A DNA stretch of 64,000 nt from Thalassotalea sp. 1_MG-2023 (GTDB lineage Bacteria; Pseudomonadota; Gammaproteobacteria; Enterobacterales; Alteromonadaceae). Location: contig NZ_JAUOPD010000004.1 in the NCBI RefSeq assembly GCF_030546745.1, forward strand, positions 62,001 to 126,000, read 5' to 3'. Position numbers and translations under genes: made by a program. The first letter of the stretch is position 1, and each line of letters begins with the position of its first letter. Below the pieces are notes generated by a model, which was not told where the DNA came from, searched no databases, and worked only from the letters and a program-made list of their open reading frames with translations. Of this stretch, positions 42,604 to 51,093 are shown piece by piece.

Positions 42604-43773
42604 TTAACCTTCAGTAATTAATTGTTCGATGATCTGATGCATATCCAAATCTAGATCATCGGCCTTAATACCTTTGACAATAAAATCTTCTGATTGAGAT
42701 AAATCAACATACTTGGTTTCAACAAAGTGATGATGTTTTGCGCTGTAAAAAATTTTTACTTTTGGGTTCAATAAATCTTTTGCGTTTTTTTCTTCTACAA
42801 TGGCAATTTTACCTGAGTTTAACTCTACTAATGTACCCACAGGGTACACACCCATGCATTGAATAAATTTTGTCACTAAACTCGCATCTAAATGCTGTTG
42901 TTCTGCTAAGTTTTTTAAAATTGCAAAGGCTTTGCCATGACTGTAGCCGTCTTTGTAGCACCTTGCTGCAGTCAACGCATCAAAAATATCACAAATAGCA
43001 ATCATTCTTCCATAAGTAGAAATATGATCACCAGGAATGTTAAAAGGGTAGCCTTGGCCATTCAGTTTTTCGTGATGTAACGCTGCGACTTCTAGACTTA
43101 ATTCTGAAATGCCAGGTGTATGCTGAATAATATCGATTGAATGCGTAACGTGAGATTTCATAATACTAAATTCATCTTCAGTTAAGCGACCGGGTTTATT
43201 AAGCACTTCTTCTGGGATCATAATTTTTCCCACATCATGTAAAAATGCGCCAATGGCCAGTTGTTGAATAATGTTTTTATCAAGTTTTAAAAATTTGGCG
43301 AATATTGTGATCAAGATAGAAACAGAGATTGAATGTTCAAGTAAGTATTCATCTTTATTTCTAATATTAATGATACTAGCAAGTGCGTTTGAATTTTTGA
43401 ATATTTCTTCTATGACCTTGTCGGTAATTTCTGTGACAGGGGATAAATCTAGAGGCCTACCTTGTGCAGCGTCGTTAAATACTTTTTGTTGGATCTCTTT
43501 AGAGACTGAAAAAATTTCTTTTGCATCTTTAGCTTGAATGGTCACACGTTTATTTACGGTTTCCTGTGCGATAGCGGCCTGATCTTGTGCAAAAGTAAGT
43601 GTTTTATCTGTATCAATAATAACTTGTTGTACGCCTTTATTTGACAAATTTTGAATAACGCGATCACTTTTGATATGACCTGCACTAGTTAACGTATATT
43701 GCGCGGATTGCTTTGCAATACTGACGACAAAATGGCCAACTTTTAATTCAGATATACATATTTGTTTTATCAT
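42604..43773 (-). CDS. HD-GYP domain c-di-GMP phosphodiesterase with N-terminal DUF3391
   Basis: 389 residues. N-terminal DUF3391 (about 1-130, 'ISELKVGHFVVSI...LSNKGVQQVIIDTDK'). The HD-GYP core has 'HSISVSILITIFAKFLKLD', 'GAFLHDVGKIMIPEEVLNKPGRLTEDEFSIMKSHV', 'ALHHEKLNGQGYPFNIPGDHISTYGRMIAICDIFDAL', containing the metal-binding His-Asp residues and the intact GYP loop. Hydrolyses c-di-GMP to GMP or pGpG. Single gene; upstream lies motX, downstream the RND pump. Confidence 0.92.
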   Translation of the reverse strand: MIKQICISELKVGHFVVSIAKQSAQYTLTSAGHIKSDRVIQNLSNKGVQQVIIDTDKTLTFAQDQAAIAQETVNKRVTIQAKDAKEIFSVSKEIQQKVFNDAAQGRPLDLSPVTEITDKVIEEIFKNSNALASIINIRNKDEYLLEHSISVSILITIFAKFLKLDKNIIQQLAIGAFLHDVGKIMIPEEVLNKPGRLTEDEFSIMKSHVTHSIDIIQHTPGISELSLEVAALHHEKLNGQGYPFNIPGDHISTYGRMIAICDIFDALTAARCYKDGYSHGKAFAILKNLAEQQHLDASLVTKFIQCMGVYPVGTLVELNSGKIAIVEEKNAKDLLNPKVKIFYSAKHHHFVETKYVDLSQSEDFIVKGIKADDLDLDMHQIIEQLITEG

Positions 43774-44087
43774 ATGTTTCTCAACTATTTGATATTATAT
43801 TATTATGTTGAGTTTCCATTCTGTACAACATGATGGTTTACATACTAAAGGTATATTATTAATTGTAGAGTAAATATCATAGAAGATAATTGTGCAACTT
43901 GGTAGAAAAATTAAAACTTCTCAGTTAATCAATCGGTTTTTATTGATCTTATTATCGTGCTCAATACGGTTCGATAAACGAATGTGTTCTGATATTTTTG
44001 GTGTTAAATTTGCATAGAAATACCGATGAGTGTTTTCTATGCTGTTAGCCATTCATTAAATTATTAAGTGCTTTTATGAATAAAGGC
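43774..44087. other. Intergenic region between the HD-GYP gene and motX
   Basis: Divergent promoter region. AT-rich with several stops in all frames; no gene, tRNA or terminator-like hairpin seen. The right end carries the sigma-28-type promoter listed next. Confidence 0.5.
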
Positions 44088-44114
44088 TAAAATTTTTCTG
44101 AAAAGTGTCGATAA
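44088..44114 (+). promoter_or_regulatory. Sigma-28 (FliA)-type flagellar promoter of motX
   Basis: TAAAATTT (44088-44095), exactly 11 nt, then GTCGATAA (44107-44114). The consensus is TAAAGTTT-N11-GCCGATAA, so 14 of 16 positions match with ideal spacing. It lies 47 bp upstream of the motX start, in keeping with late flagellar gene control of motX in Vibrio. Confidence 0.8.
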
Positions 44115-44161
44115 TAAGGCATTATCGAGCGTGTTTTTTTGACCGTTAAAGTAGGGTAGTT

Positions 44162-44779
44162 ATGTTGCGATTTTTAATCAGTTTTCTAATGTTATTCAGT
44201 GTCACGTTAATTACGCATGGAGCGTCTATCAAAGCGGTACAAGTGTATACTGATGATATGCTTTTAGATTTAATAAAAGAAAACAAGCATTTAAGTCAAG
44301 TTGTCATTGATGAATGTCAACTTGTTCAAGATATCGAAGCTCGCGCAACGATTTCAGAAAAGCCTGCTTTTCAGTTTTTATGGGGTGATATGCTCGCTTA
44401 CGGCGTATGTATAAAAAAAGATATTCCGCTAGGGTTACACTATATGAGAGAGGCTGCAGATCAAGGTTTACCAGAAGCTTTAGAGCAATTAGGCCGATAC
44501 TATCACGTTGGAAAGTTTATGCAGGTTGATATGAGACAGGCAATTATTTTCCTTAAAGAAGCGGCAAGCCTGCAAAACCTCAATGCTCAAATTCGCCTTG
44601 CTGAAATATACAATGCAGGCAACGGCAGTCCTTTAGACTTTCCAGAGCTTTACGCTCAACTTCATCATTCAGTAACAGATGATAAAAAAACTCATAAAAA
44701 AATATCAATATTACTGTCTGATCTTGCAAACAAAATGCCTACGCGTGTTGTAGATATGGCTAAACAAGGCAAATATTAA
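44162..44779 (+). CDS. motX: Sodium-type polar flagellar motor protein MotX
   Basis: 205 residues (Vibrio MotX 211). Signal peptide (1-20). 'VQVYTDDMLLDLIKENKHLSQVVIDECQLVQDIEARA' and 'FLWGDMLAYGVCIKKDIPLGLHYMREAADQGLPEALEQLGRYYHVGKFM' match Vibrio MotX closely; the latter part is a pair of Sel1 repeats (about 75-140). Two Cys (at 'DECQL' and 'GVCIK') correspond to the stabilising disulphide. MotX with MotY forms the T ring that holds the PomAB stator at the polar flagellum. As in Vibrio it lies beside rnr. Confidence 0.92.
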   Translation: MLRFLISFLMLFSVTLITHGASIKAVQVYTDDMLLDLIKENKHLSQVVIDECQLVQDIEARATISEKPAFQFLWGDMLAYGVCIKKDIPLGLHYMREAADQGLPEALEQLGRYYHVGKFMQVDMRQAIIFLKEAASLQNLNAQIRLAEIYNAGNGSPLDFPELYAQLHHSVTDDKKTHKKISILLSDLANKMPTRVVDMAKQGKY

Positions 44780-44853
44780 CCAAATTTATTTTGTGCGAGT
44801 AAAGTACGTTTTCATTTGATAATGATTTATTACTGATAAAAAGTGGTTAATAT

Positions 44854-44884
44854 TTGACGTGTCTTAGGTGAAGTAAGATATAAT
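44854..44884 (+). promoter_or_regulatory. Promoter of rnr
   Basis: TTGACG (44854-44859), 19-nt spacer, TATAAT (44879-44884). Spacing is a little long; GATATA at 44877 with 17 nt is an alternative. Transcription would begin about 44891, leaving a leader of only about 30 nt before the inferred ATT start. Confidence 0.6.
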
Positions 44885-44918
44885 ATAAACGTCAGTCCAT
44901 TAACAACGAAGAAAAACG

Positions 44919-47312
44919 ATTATTAAAGATTCAAAACCAAAAAACACTCAACAAGAATATGAGTTTCCGGTTGCTAGCCGTGAAGAGCTCTTGTCTGTTA
45001 TTGAAAAGTCTAACATTCCTCCAACCTTTAAAGCATTATGTAAAAAATTAACCTATCAACGTGATGAACACATTGTTGGATTAAAACGTCGCTTGCGTGC
45101 AATGGAAAATGAAGGACAACTGATCTTTAATAAATTTAAACAATATGCTATTCCTCCTAAAAACAGCTTACTAACCGGGAAGGTTTGTGGCCACCGCGAT
45201 GGTTATGGTTTTTTTACACCAGATCAACCTGTTGAAGCTGCATCAGGCAAAGATTTGTTTATTTCTTCACATGAAATGCGGCGTGTTATTCATGGTGATA
45301 TTGTTGAAGCCATGATTGTCGATAGAACAGATCGTAAAGGTCGACAAGAAGTTAAAATTATTGATGTGATTGAACCGCGAAAGCACGGAATAGTTGGCCG
45401 CTTTTATGTTGAGCATAATATTTTATTTGTGGTGCCAGAAGATACCAGAATTAAACAAGATATTTTGATTGATCCAAAAGAGCGTTCCACAGCAAGACAT
45501 GGGCAGATGGTGGTGGTTGATATTATTCAGCGACCCAGTAAACGTAGTAATGCCGTAGGCAAAGTATCCGAAGTATTAGGCGACTATATGGCGCCAGGTA
45601 TGGAAATAGATATAGCGCTAAGAGCACATGATTTACCCCATGAATTTCCTGTCAGCGTGCTTGAGCAAGTGAATCAGATCAATGATGAAGTTGATGAACC
45701 AGCGAAAGCTAATCGAAAAGATTTACGTAACCTTCCTTTAGTGACCATTGATGGTGAAGATGCACGAGATTTTGATGATGCAGTGTATTGTCAAAAAGAA
45801 CCAACAGGTGGGTGGCGATTATGGGTGGCAATTGCTGATGTAAGCTATTATGTGCGTCCAGGAAGCGCTTTAGATGATGAAGCAATAGCGCGAGGCAATT
45901 CCGTCTATTTTCCTAGCCAAGTTATCCCGATGCTGCCAGAAAAACTATCGAACGGTTTATGTTCTTTAAATCCTGATGTAGATCGTTTGGCCATGGTATG
46001 CGAAATGACGATTAACGCTGATGGTGAGTTAGCTGAAAGTACGTTTTATCCTGCGGTTATTAAATCTCATGCACGTTTTACCTATACGAAAGTTGCAGCA
46101 ATATTAAACGATGACCAAGCACTTAGAGAGCAATATGCTGATAGAGTGCCTGAGCTTGAAACACTAAATCAATTATATTTAGCGCTAAAAACAGCACGAG
46201 AGAAAAGAGGCGCGATTGCTTTTGAAACACAAGAAACACGCTTTGTGTTTAATGAGCATCGTAAAATTGAGTCTATAGAACCTTTATTACGAAATGATGC
46301 TCACAAAATTATTGAAGAGTGCATGATCCTCGCCAATGTAGCGACGGCAAACTTTGTTTTAGCCCATCAAAAACCTGGGCTATATCGCGTACATGATAAG
46401 CCTAACGATGAAAAATTTACGCACTTTGTAAACTACTTAGCTGAGTTAGGTATTACTATGCCGTTAAAAGGTGCGATGGAAGATGGACCTGAACCTGCGG
46501 ATTACAGTGCGATTTTAGCAACGATAGAAGGCAGGCCAGAACAAGAACTGATACAAACCATGTTACTTCGTTCGATGAAACAGGCTGTTTATCAGCATGA
46601 TAATATTGGTCATTTTGGCTTGGCATTAACCTCGTATAGTCATTTTACTTCACCAATTAGGCGTTATCCTGATTTAATTATTCACCGTGTGATTAAAGCA
46701 ATATTGCAATCGCAAAAAGCTTCCGAGGCAAATGAAGGACATCACCTTTACGAACAGCAGCAAATTGCGGAACTAGGCGAACATTGCTCGATGACAGAAC
46801 GAAGAGCAGATGATGCAACGCGCGATGTTGCAGATTGGCTTAAGTGTGAATTTATGCAAGATCATGTTGGAGATGTATTTACTGGGGTAATTTCTACCGT
46901 GACTAACTTTGGCTTATTTGTACGCTTGCATAAAATTCATATTGAAGGGTTAGTACATATCACTTCATTAGGTCATGATTTTTATCACTTCGATGATGCA
47001 CGTATGTGTTTGACGGGAGATAAAACAGGCAATAATTTTCATGTAGGTGATGAATTAGAAGTGCAAGTAGCTGCGGTGAATTTAGAAGAAAAGAAAATTG
47101 ACTTAGTGTTGGTTGATACCCTTAATAAGGTGGCTAAAAAACCGTCTAAGTCAACAGCAACGAAAACTAGAAAGCGCAAATTACAAAAAAATGTTGATAA
47201 ACAAAACTCACCAGCAGCATCGAAAAAGCAATCAAAAGCAAGCCAGTCAAAAAGCAGCAAGAATAAGAAATCACGCCCTGGTAAAAATGCGAGAAAGAAA
47301 ACAAAAGGTTAA
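44919..47312 (+). CDS. rnr: Ribonuclease R, inferred non-AUG (ATT) start
   Basis: About 797 residues. Order: N-terminal helix-turn-helix region, cold-shock domains ('[18 protein letters not shown]'), RNB catalytic domain with '[17 protein letters not shown]', S1 domain ('[31 protein letters not shown]') and a Lys-rich tail. 3'-5' exonuclease for structured RNA. The family-conserved N-terminus '[15 protein letters not shown]' is encoded from 44958, but no ATG, GTG or TTG occurs in frame between the upstream stop (44901) and TTG at 44991, which would cut off this region. ATT codons at 44919 and 44922 are the best candidates, with weak GAAG 7 nt upstream. AUU initiation is known for infC and pcnB. 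Confidence 0.9.
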   Translation: MIKDSKPKNTQQEYEFPVASREELLSVIEKSNIPPTFKALCKKLTYQRDEHIVGLKRRLRAMENEGQLIFNKFKQYAIPPKNSLLTGKVCGHRDGYGFFTPDQPVEAASGKDLFISSHEMRRVIHGDIVEAMIVDRTDRKGRQEVKIIDVIEPRKHGIVGRFYVEHNILFVVPEDTRIKQDILIDPKERSTARHGQMVVVDIIQRPSKRSNAVGKVSEVLGDYMAPGMEIDIALRAHDLPHEFPVSVLEQVNQINDEVDEPAKANRKDLRNLPLVTIDGEDARDFDDAVYCQKEPTGGWRLWVAIADVSYYVRPGSALDDEAIARGNSVYFPSQVIPMLPEKLSNGLCSLNPDVDRLAMVCEMTINADGELAESTFYPAVIKSHARFTYTKVAAILNDDQALREQYADRVPELETLNQLYLALKTAREKRGAIAFETQETRFVFNEHRKIESIEPLLRNDAHKIIEECMILANVATANFVLAHQKPGLYRVHDKPNDEKFTHFVNYLAELGITMPLKGAMEDGPEPADYSAILATIEGRPEQELIQTMLLRSMKQAVYQHDNIGHFGLALTSYSHFTSPIRRYPDLIIHRVIKAILQSQKASEANEGHHLYEQQQIAELGEHCSMTERRADDATRDVADWLKCEFMQDHVGDVFTGVISTVTNFGLFVRLHKIHIEGLVHITSLGHDFYHFDDARMCLTGDKTGNNFHVGDELEVQVAAVNLEEKKIDLVLVDTLNKVAKKPSKSTATKTRKRKLQKNVDKQNSPAASKKQSKASQSKSSKNKKSRPGKNARKKTKG

Positions 47313-47320
47313 ACTATAAA

Positions 47321-48094
47321 ATGGCTAAACATGATGAATTGGCTTTTGGTATTCATGCCGTAACAGCACTAATTGAAAACCAACCTGAACGCTTTAAAGA
47401 ATTATTTTTATTAAAAGGTCGTGATGACCAACGATTATCCACGATTATTAATTTATCAAGAAAGTATGGCATTCCTACGCAAGTGGTACAGAGAAAGGTG
47501 CTTGATGATAAAGCTAAAGGTGAGCAACACCAAGGCGTTTTAGCCAAAATAACCCAAGAGAAACAACTATCAGAAGCTGATCTAGATGATGTGTTATTAG
47601 CTGCTGAGCGTAAAGGTGAACCACCTTTTTTACTGATTTTAGATGGTGTAACTGATCCGCATAACTTAGGTGCATGTTTACGAAATGCCGATGCCGCAGG
47701 AGTTCAGGCGATAATTGTTCCTAAAGATAACGCGGCACGCATAAGCGCTACTGTGCGAAAAGTGGCAGTTGGCGCTGCTGAAACTGTACCGCTGATTCAA
47801 GTGACTAATTTAGCCAGAACCATGAAATCTTTGCAGCAACAAGGTATTTGGTTGGTGGGAACAGCGGGCGAAACAGATTGTTGCTTGTATGATGATGTAA
47901 AACTAGATGGGCCAATGGCACTTGTTATGGGAGCGGAAGGTAAAGGTATGCGTAGGTTGACCAAAGAAAATTGCGATCAACTTGTTAAGCTGCCAATGGC
48001 TGGGAGTGTTTCAAGTTTAAATGTATCTGTGGCAACAGGTATTTGTTTATTTGAAATTGTTCGTCAGCGTCAAGCAAAAATGCTGCACAAATAA
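47321..48094 (+). CDS. rlmB: 23S rRNA (guanosine-2'-O-)-methyltransferase RlmB
   Basis: 257 residues. N-terminal substrate-binding domain '[34 protein letters not shown]', then the SPOUT fold with knotted motifs '[24 protein letters not shown]', '[26 protein letters not shown]' and '[21 protein letters not shown]'. Methylates G2251 (E. coli numbering) in the ribosomal P loop. It follows rnr after 8 nt, the standard rnr-rlmB operon. Confidence 0.96.
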   Translation: MAKHDELAFGIHAVTALIENQPERFKELFLLKGRDDQRLSTIINLSRKYGIPTQVVQRKVLDDKAKGEQHQGVLAKITQEKQLSEADLDDVLLAAERKGEPPFLLILDGVTDPHNLGACLRNADAAGVQAIIVPKDNAARISATVRKVAVGAAETVPLIQVTNLARTMKSLQQQGIWLVGTAGETDCCLYDDVKLDGPMALVMGAEGKGMRRLTKENCDQLVKLPMAGSVSSLNVSVATGICLFEIVRQRQAKMLHK

Positions 48095-48253
48095 ACGCGA
48101 AAGATCAACAGTCCCTAAATAAATAGCTACGCTTTTCTTGTATTTTGTTTATTATGATACCCATTAGATTAATAACTTATACCGTTGATCTAGTGGGCGC
48201 ACATCGCAGTTGTAACTTCACCATTAAAGATAATTGATAAAGGTTAGCTTAAA

Positions 48254-49360
48254 ATTAACATACTTATTTACCTCGTTACATTATTGCTAAGTACTTTTAC
48301 GTATGCACAATACAATGAAGTTAACCTAATAAAACTTGCTGTTTCAAATGTTACTGAAGGACCAGCGGGGCAAATTGGTATAAGATTAAATCAGGGGGCA
48401 GAGGTTTATTTTCAGAGAGTAAACCTTAAAAATGAGCTTCCTGGCTATCGTATTGAAATGATACATCGTAATGATAATTATGAACCGTTTAATACACTTA
48501 AGAATACGCAATATTTTCTACAACAAGGCGACTTTTTTGCTTTCTTTAACTATGTTGGTACACCGACCACTGCAGCCATTCTCGATACCATCAAAAACAA
48601 CAAATTACCTTTTTTAACCCCTTTTACGGGGGCATATTTTCTTCGAAAACCTGCAATTAACAATGTGTTTACCTTGCGAGCTAGCTATTATCAAGAAGTA
48701 AAAGCACAACTTGATTACCTTATAAATACTCAAGGATTTAAAAGCATCGGTTTATTGATCCAAGCGGATGATTTTGGCTATGCGGTCGAAAAAGGTTATA
48801 AGAAAATTATGGAAAGCTACCATGTTACACCTACGGTAACGGCAAGGTATCGCAGAAATACCGAAGACATACACACCGCATTAATGCTATTGCGTAAACA
48901 CAAAGTTGAAGCGGTCGCTTTTGTTGGAACATATAAACCACTGTCAAAGCTAATTAACCAAGCGTATGAGCAAGATTTTACGCCATTTTTTTCGAGTGTA
49001 TCCTTTATTTCAAGTGCTGATTTATTCCCATTGCTTAAATACCACAGCGATGTATTGGTCACCGAAGTCTTTCCCGATCCAAACGATTGCCAAAAAGCAT
49101 ATTGTCGCCAATTTGTTGAAGATATGAACGCTGCTGGTTATGTTGATTTAGATCGTATTCAGTTAGAGGGGTATATGAATGGCTATTTATTTACCCAAGT
49201 AGCTAAGCAATGTATCAACGCTATGACCTCCACTTGCTTTTTGAATGAAATACAAACTTTTTCATCACAACAGCTTGATATTAATATTGAATTTTCACCG
49301 TTAGATCATCAAGGTCTTAACAACGTATATTTAAATTTCTACTCATCGGATATAAAATAA
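48254..49360 (+). CDS. Solitary periplasmic ligand-binding protein (LivJ-like, type I fold), start codon abnormal
   Basis: About 368 residues. The fold of branched-chain amino acid-type binding proteins is seen in 'IKLAVSNVTEGPAGQIGIRLNQGAEVYFQRVN', 'FFAFFNYVGTPTTAAILDTIKNNKLPFLTPFTGAYFLRKP', 'GFKSIGLLIQADDFGYAVEKGYKKIM' and 'VEAVAFVGTYKPLSKLINQAYEQ'. The signal peptide (LKINILIYLVTLLLSTFTYA) is encoded from about 48251, but the only canonical in-frame start, TTG at 48284, would remove it. In frame upstream there are only CTT (48248), ATT (48254) and ATA (48260) after a TAG, with AAAGG at 48239-48243. No permease or ATPase lies nearby. Confidence 0.75.
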   Translation: MNILIYLVTLLLSTFTYAQYNEVNLIKLAVSNVTEGPAGQIGIRLNQGAEVYFQRVNLKNELPGYRIEMIHRNDNYEPFNTLKNTQYFLQQGDFFAFFNYVGTPTTAAILDTIKNNKLPFLTPFTGAYFLRKPAINNVFTLRASYYQEVKAQLDYLINTQGFKSIGLLIQADDFGYAVEKGYKKIMESYHVTPTVTARYRRNTEDIHTALMLLRKHKVEAVAFVGTYKPLSKLINQAYEQDFTPFFSSVSFISSADLFPLLKYHSDVLVTEVFPDPNDCQKAYCRQFVEDMNAAGYVDLDRIQLEGYMNGYLFTQVAKQCINAMTSTCFLNEIQTFSSQQLDINIEFSPLDHQGLNNVYLNFYSSDIK

Positions 49361-49400
49361 AACGCTGGCTATTCGGTGAATAAATAATCATTAAATTAGC

Positions 49401-49429
49401 TTGCCTTTATCGGTTGTTTTACCTACAAT
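49401..49429 (+). promoter_or_regulatory. Promoter of the rpsF operon
   Basis: TTGCCT (49401-49406), a 17-nt spacer and TACAAT (49424-49429): one mismatch in the -10 and two in the -35 with ideal spacing. The predicted start near 49436 gives a leader of about 95 nt. Confidence 0.75.
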
Positions 49430-49439
49430 ACGCGACCTT

Positions 49440-49529
49440 AAATCAGCCTGAACATATTTTTGTTCCTTGCCTCAATACTGGTGCTTTGGGCTGAGCCAGC
49501 TAAGAGGCTACAACCGTAAGGAGCTCGTA
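49440..49529 (+). ncRNA. Candidate S6:S18-binding mRNA leader
   Basis: The leader can form stems such as GAGCC...GGCTA(C), followed by an ACCG segment right before the AAGGAG ribosome site. An exposed CCG near the ribosome site is the known mark of the autoregulatory S6:S18 mRNA motif found in front of rpsF in many bacteria. I cannot fold the RNA here, so the call depends on position and the CCG. Confidence 0.45.
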
Positions 49530-49937
49530 ATGCGTCATTACGAAATCGTATTTATGGTTCACCCTGATCAGAGTGAACAAGTGTCTGGTATGATCCAGCG
49601 CTATACTGACTTGATCAACGCCGCTGAAGGTAAAATCCACCGTCTTGAAGACTGGGGTCGCCGTCAGTTAGCATACCCAATCAACAAACTGCATAAAGCA
49701 CACTACGTTTTAATTAACGTTGAAGCGCCGCAATCAGTTATTGATGAATTAGAAACTTCTTTCCGTTATAACGACGTTGTTATTCGTAACATGATCATGC
49801 GTACTAAAGGCGCGGTAACTGAAGCATCACCTATGGCTGTTGCTAAAGATGACCGTCGCGAAGTGAAGAAAGAGGTTACTGAAGCGCCAGCTGCTAAAGT
49901 TGAAGAAAAAACTGAAGAAGCTGCAAGCGAAGAATAA
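49530..49937 (+). CDS. rpsF: 30S ribosomal protein S6
   Basis: 135 residues from ATG at 49530, with AAGGAG 8 nt upstream (an earlier in-frame start would add a non-conserved leader). '[51 protein letters not shown]' is diagnostic. Acidic C-terminal tail rich in Glu and Ala, the site of oligoglutamylation in some relatives. First gene of rpsF-priB-rpsR-rplI. Confidence 0.98.
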   Translation: MRHYEIVFMVHPDQSEQVSGMIQRYTDLINAAEGKIHRLEDWGRRQLAYPINKLHKAHYVLINVEAPQSVIDELETSFRYNDVVIRNMIMRTKGAVTEASPMAVAKDDRREVKKEVTEAPAAKVEEKTEEAASEE

Positions 49938-49944
49938 GTAATCT

Positions 49945-50250
49945 GTGGTTGATAATCACTTAGTGTTAGTTGGAGAACTGGTGAAAAAACCTAGTTATTC
50001 AACAAGTCCTGCGGGTATAGAGCATTGCCAATTTTCAATTGATCATCGCTCAATGCAACAAGAAGCTGGCTTAAACCGTCAAGCGTTTGTTCGCATACAA
50101 GTAGTGGCTACTGGTGAATTAACCCACATAACGCGTGAGTTCATTGCAAGTGATGTAGTTAAAGTGACTGGTTTTATCAACCGTCACGAATCAAGAAACG
50201 GTAACCCAATTCTTGTACTGCATGCCTCGCAAATAGAAAAGATAAATTAG
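49945..50250 (+). CDS. priB: Primosomal replication protein PriB
   Basis: 101 residues (E. coli 104) from GTG at 49945. OB-fold single-strand DNA-binding protein: 'NHLVLVGELVKKPSYSTSPAGIEHCQFSIDHRSMQQEAGLNRQAFVRIQVVATGE' and 'VKVTGFINRHESRNGNPILVLHASQIEKI'. Connects PriA and DnaT in replication restart. Always found between rpsF and rpsR in gammaproteobacteria. Confidence 0.95.
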   Translation: MVDNHLVLVGELVKKPSYSTSPAGIEHCQFSIDHRSMQQEAGLNRQAFVRIQVVATGELTHITREFIASDVVKVTGFINRHESRNGNPILVLHASQIEKIN

Positions 50251-50259
50251 GAGAAATCC

Positions 50260-50487
50260 ATGTCTCGTTTTTTTAGACGTCGTAAGTTTTGCCGCTTTTC
50301 AGCGGAAGGCGCTAGCGAAATTGATTATAAAGATATCGCTACGTTAAAAAATTATATCACTGAAAGTGGTAAAATCGTTCCTAGCCGTATTACTGGTACA
50401 AGTGCTAAATACCAACGTCAACTTGGTCGTGCGATCAAGCGTGCTCGTTACTTAGCATTATTACCGTATACTGATTTACACAAGTAA
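50260..50487 (+). CDS. rpsR: 30S ribosomal protein S18
   Basis: 75 residues: '[15 protein letters not shown]', '[54 protein letters not shown]'. Binds S6 on the small-subunit platform. TAGGAGAAA precedes the ATG. Confidence 0.98.
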   Translation: MSRFFRRRKFCRFSAEGASEIDYKDIATLKNYITESGKIVPSRITGTSAKYQRQLGRAIKRARYLALLPYTDLHK

Positions 50488-50507
50488 CCTAATAAGGGGT
50501 TTTGAAA

Positions 50508-50960
50508 ATGGAAGTAATTCTTCTTGATAAAATCGCCAAATTAGGCGGCCTTGGTGACAAGGTAACTGTTAAGTCTGGTTATGCACGTAACTTCTTATTA
50601 CCTCAAGGTAAAGCTGTTTTCGCATCTAAAGCAAACGTTGAGCACTTTGAAGCTCGTCGTGCTGATTTAGAAAAGAAATTAGCGGATGACTTAGCTGCTG
50701 CAGAAGCACGTGCTGCTAAATTAGTAGAACTTGCTGAAGTAACTATCGCTTCTAAAGCTGGTGACGAAGGTAAATTATTCGGTTCAATCGGTACTCGTGA
50801 CATCGCTGATGCGATCACTGAAGCGGGTGTTGACGTTGTTAAAGCTGAAGTACGTTTACCTCACGGTTCAATCCGTGAAACAGGTGAGTTCGATATCGCT
50901 ATTCACTTGCACACAGATGTAGATTCAAGCATTAAAGTTGTTGTTATCGCTGAAGCGTAA
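50508..50960 (+). CDS. rplI: 50S ribosomal protein L9
   Basis: 150 residues from ATG at 50508; an ATT/TTG-like start two codons earlier is not needed because AAGGGG lies 10 nt upstream. '[39 protein letters not shown]' is the N-terminal domain, followed by the long connecting helix and the C-terminal domain ending '[12 protein letters not shown]'. Ends the ribosomal operon. Confidence 0.98.
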   Translation: MEVILLDKIAKLGGLGDKVTVKSGYARNFLLPQGKAVFASKANVEHFEARRADLEKKLADDLAAAEARAAKLVELAEVTIASKAGDEGKLFGSIGTRDIADAITEAGVDVVKAEVRLPHGSIRETGEFDIAIHLHTDVDSSIKVVVIAEA

Positions 50961-50980
50961 TGACAATTAAGCTTTATATG

Positions 50981-51014
50981 AAAACGCTGTAACTTAGGTT
51001 ACAGCGTTTTTTTT
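50981..51014 (+). terminator. Rho-independent terminator of the rpsF operon
   Basis: AAAACGCTGTAAC (50981-50993) pairs with GTTACAGCGTTTT (50998-51010), four-base loop, T-run beyond. Perfect 13-bp stem. Confidence 0.95.
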
Positions 51015-51093
51015 ACTTTTATTTTGGCCAATCAGTGTTGATTGCATAATTTTAGCTACACTTTGAGTAGAATCTACAAACACATCAAGGTTA

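Noticed and set aside
42604-44162. CRISPR array or toxin-antitoxin pair in the non-coding gaps
   Set aside because: No regularly spaced repeats and no paired small ORFs anywhere in the window.
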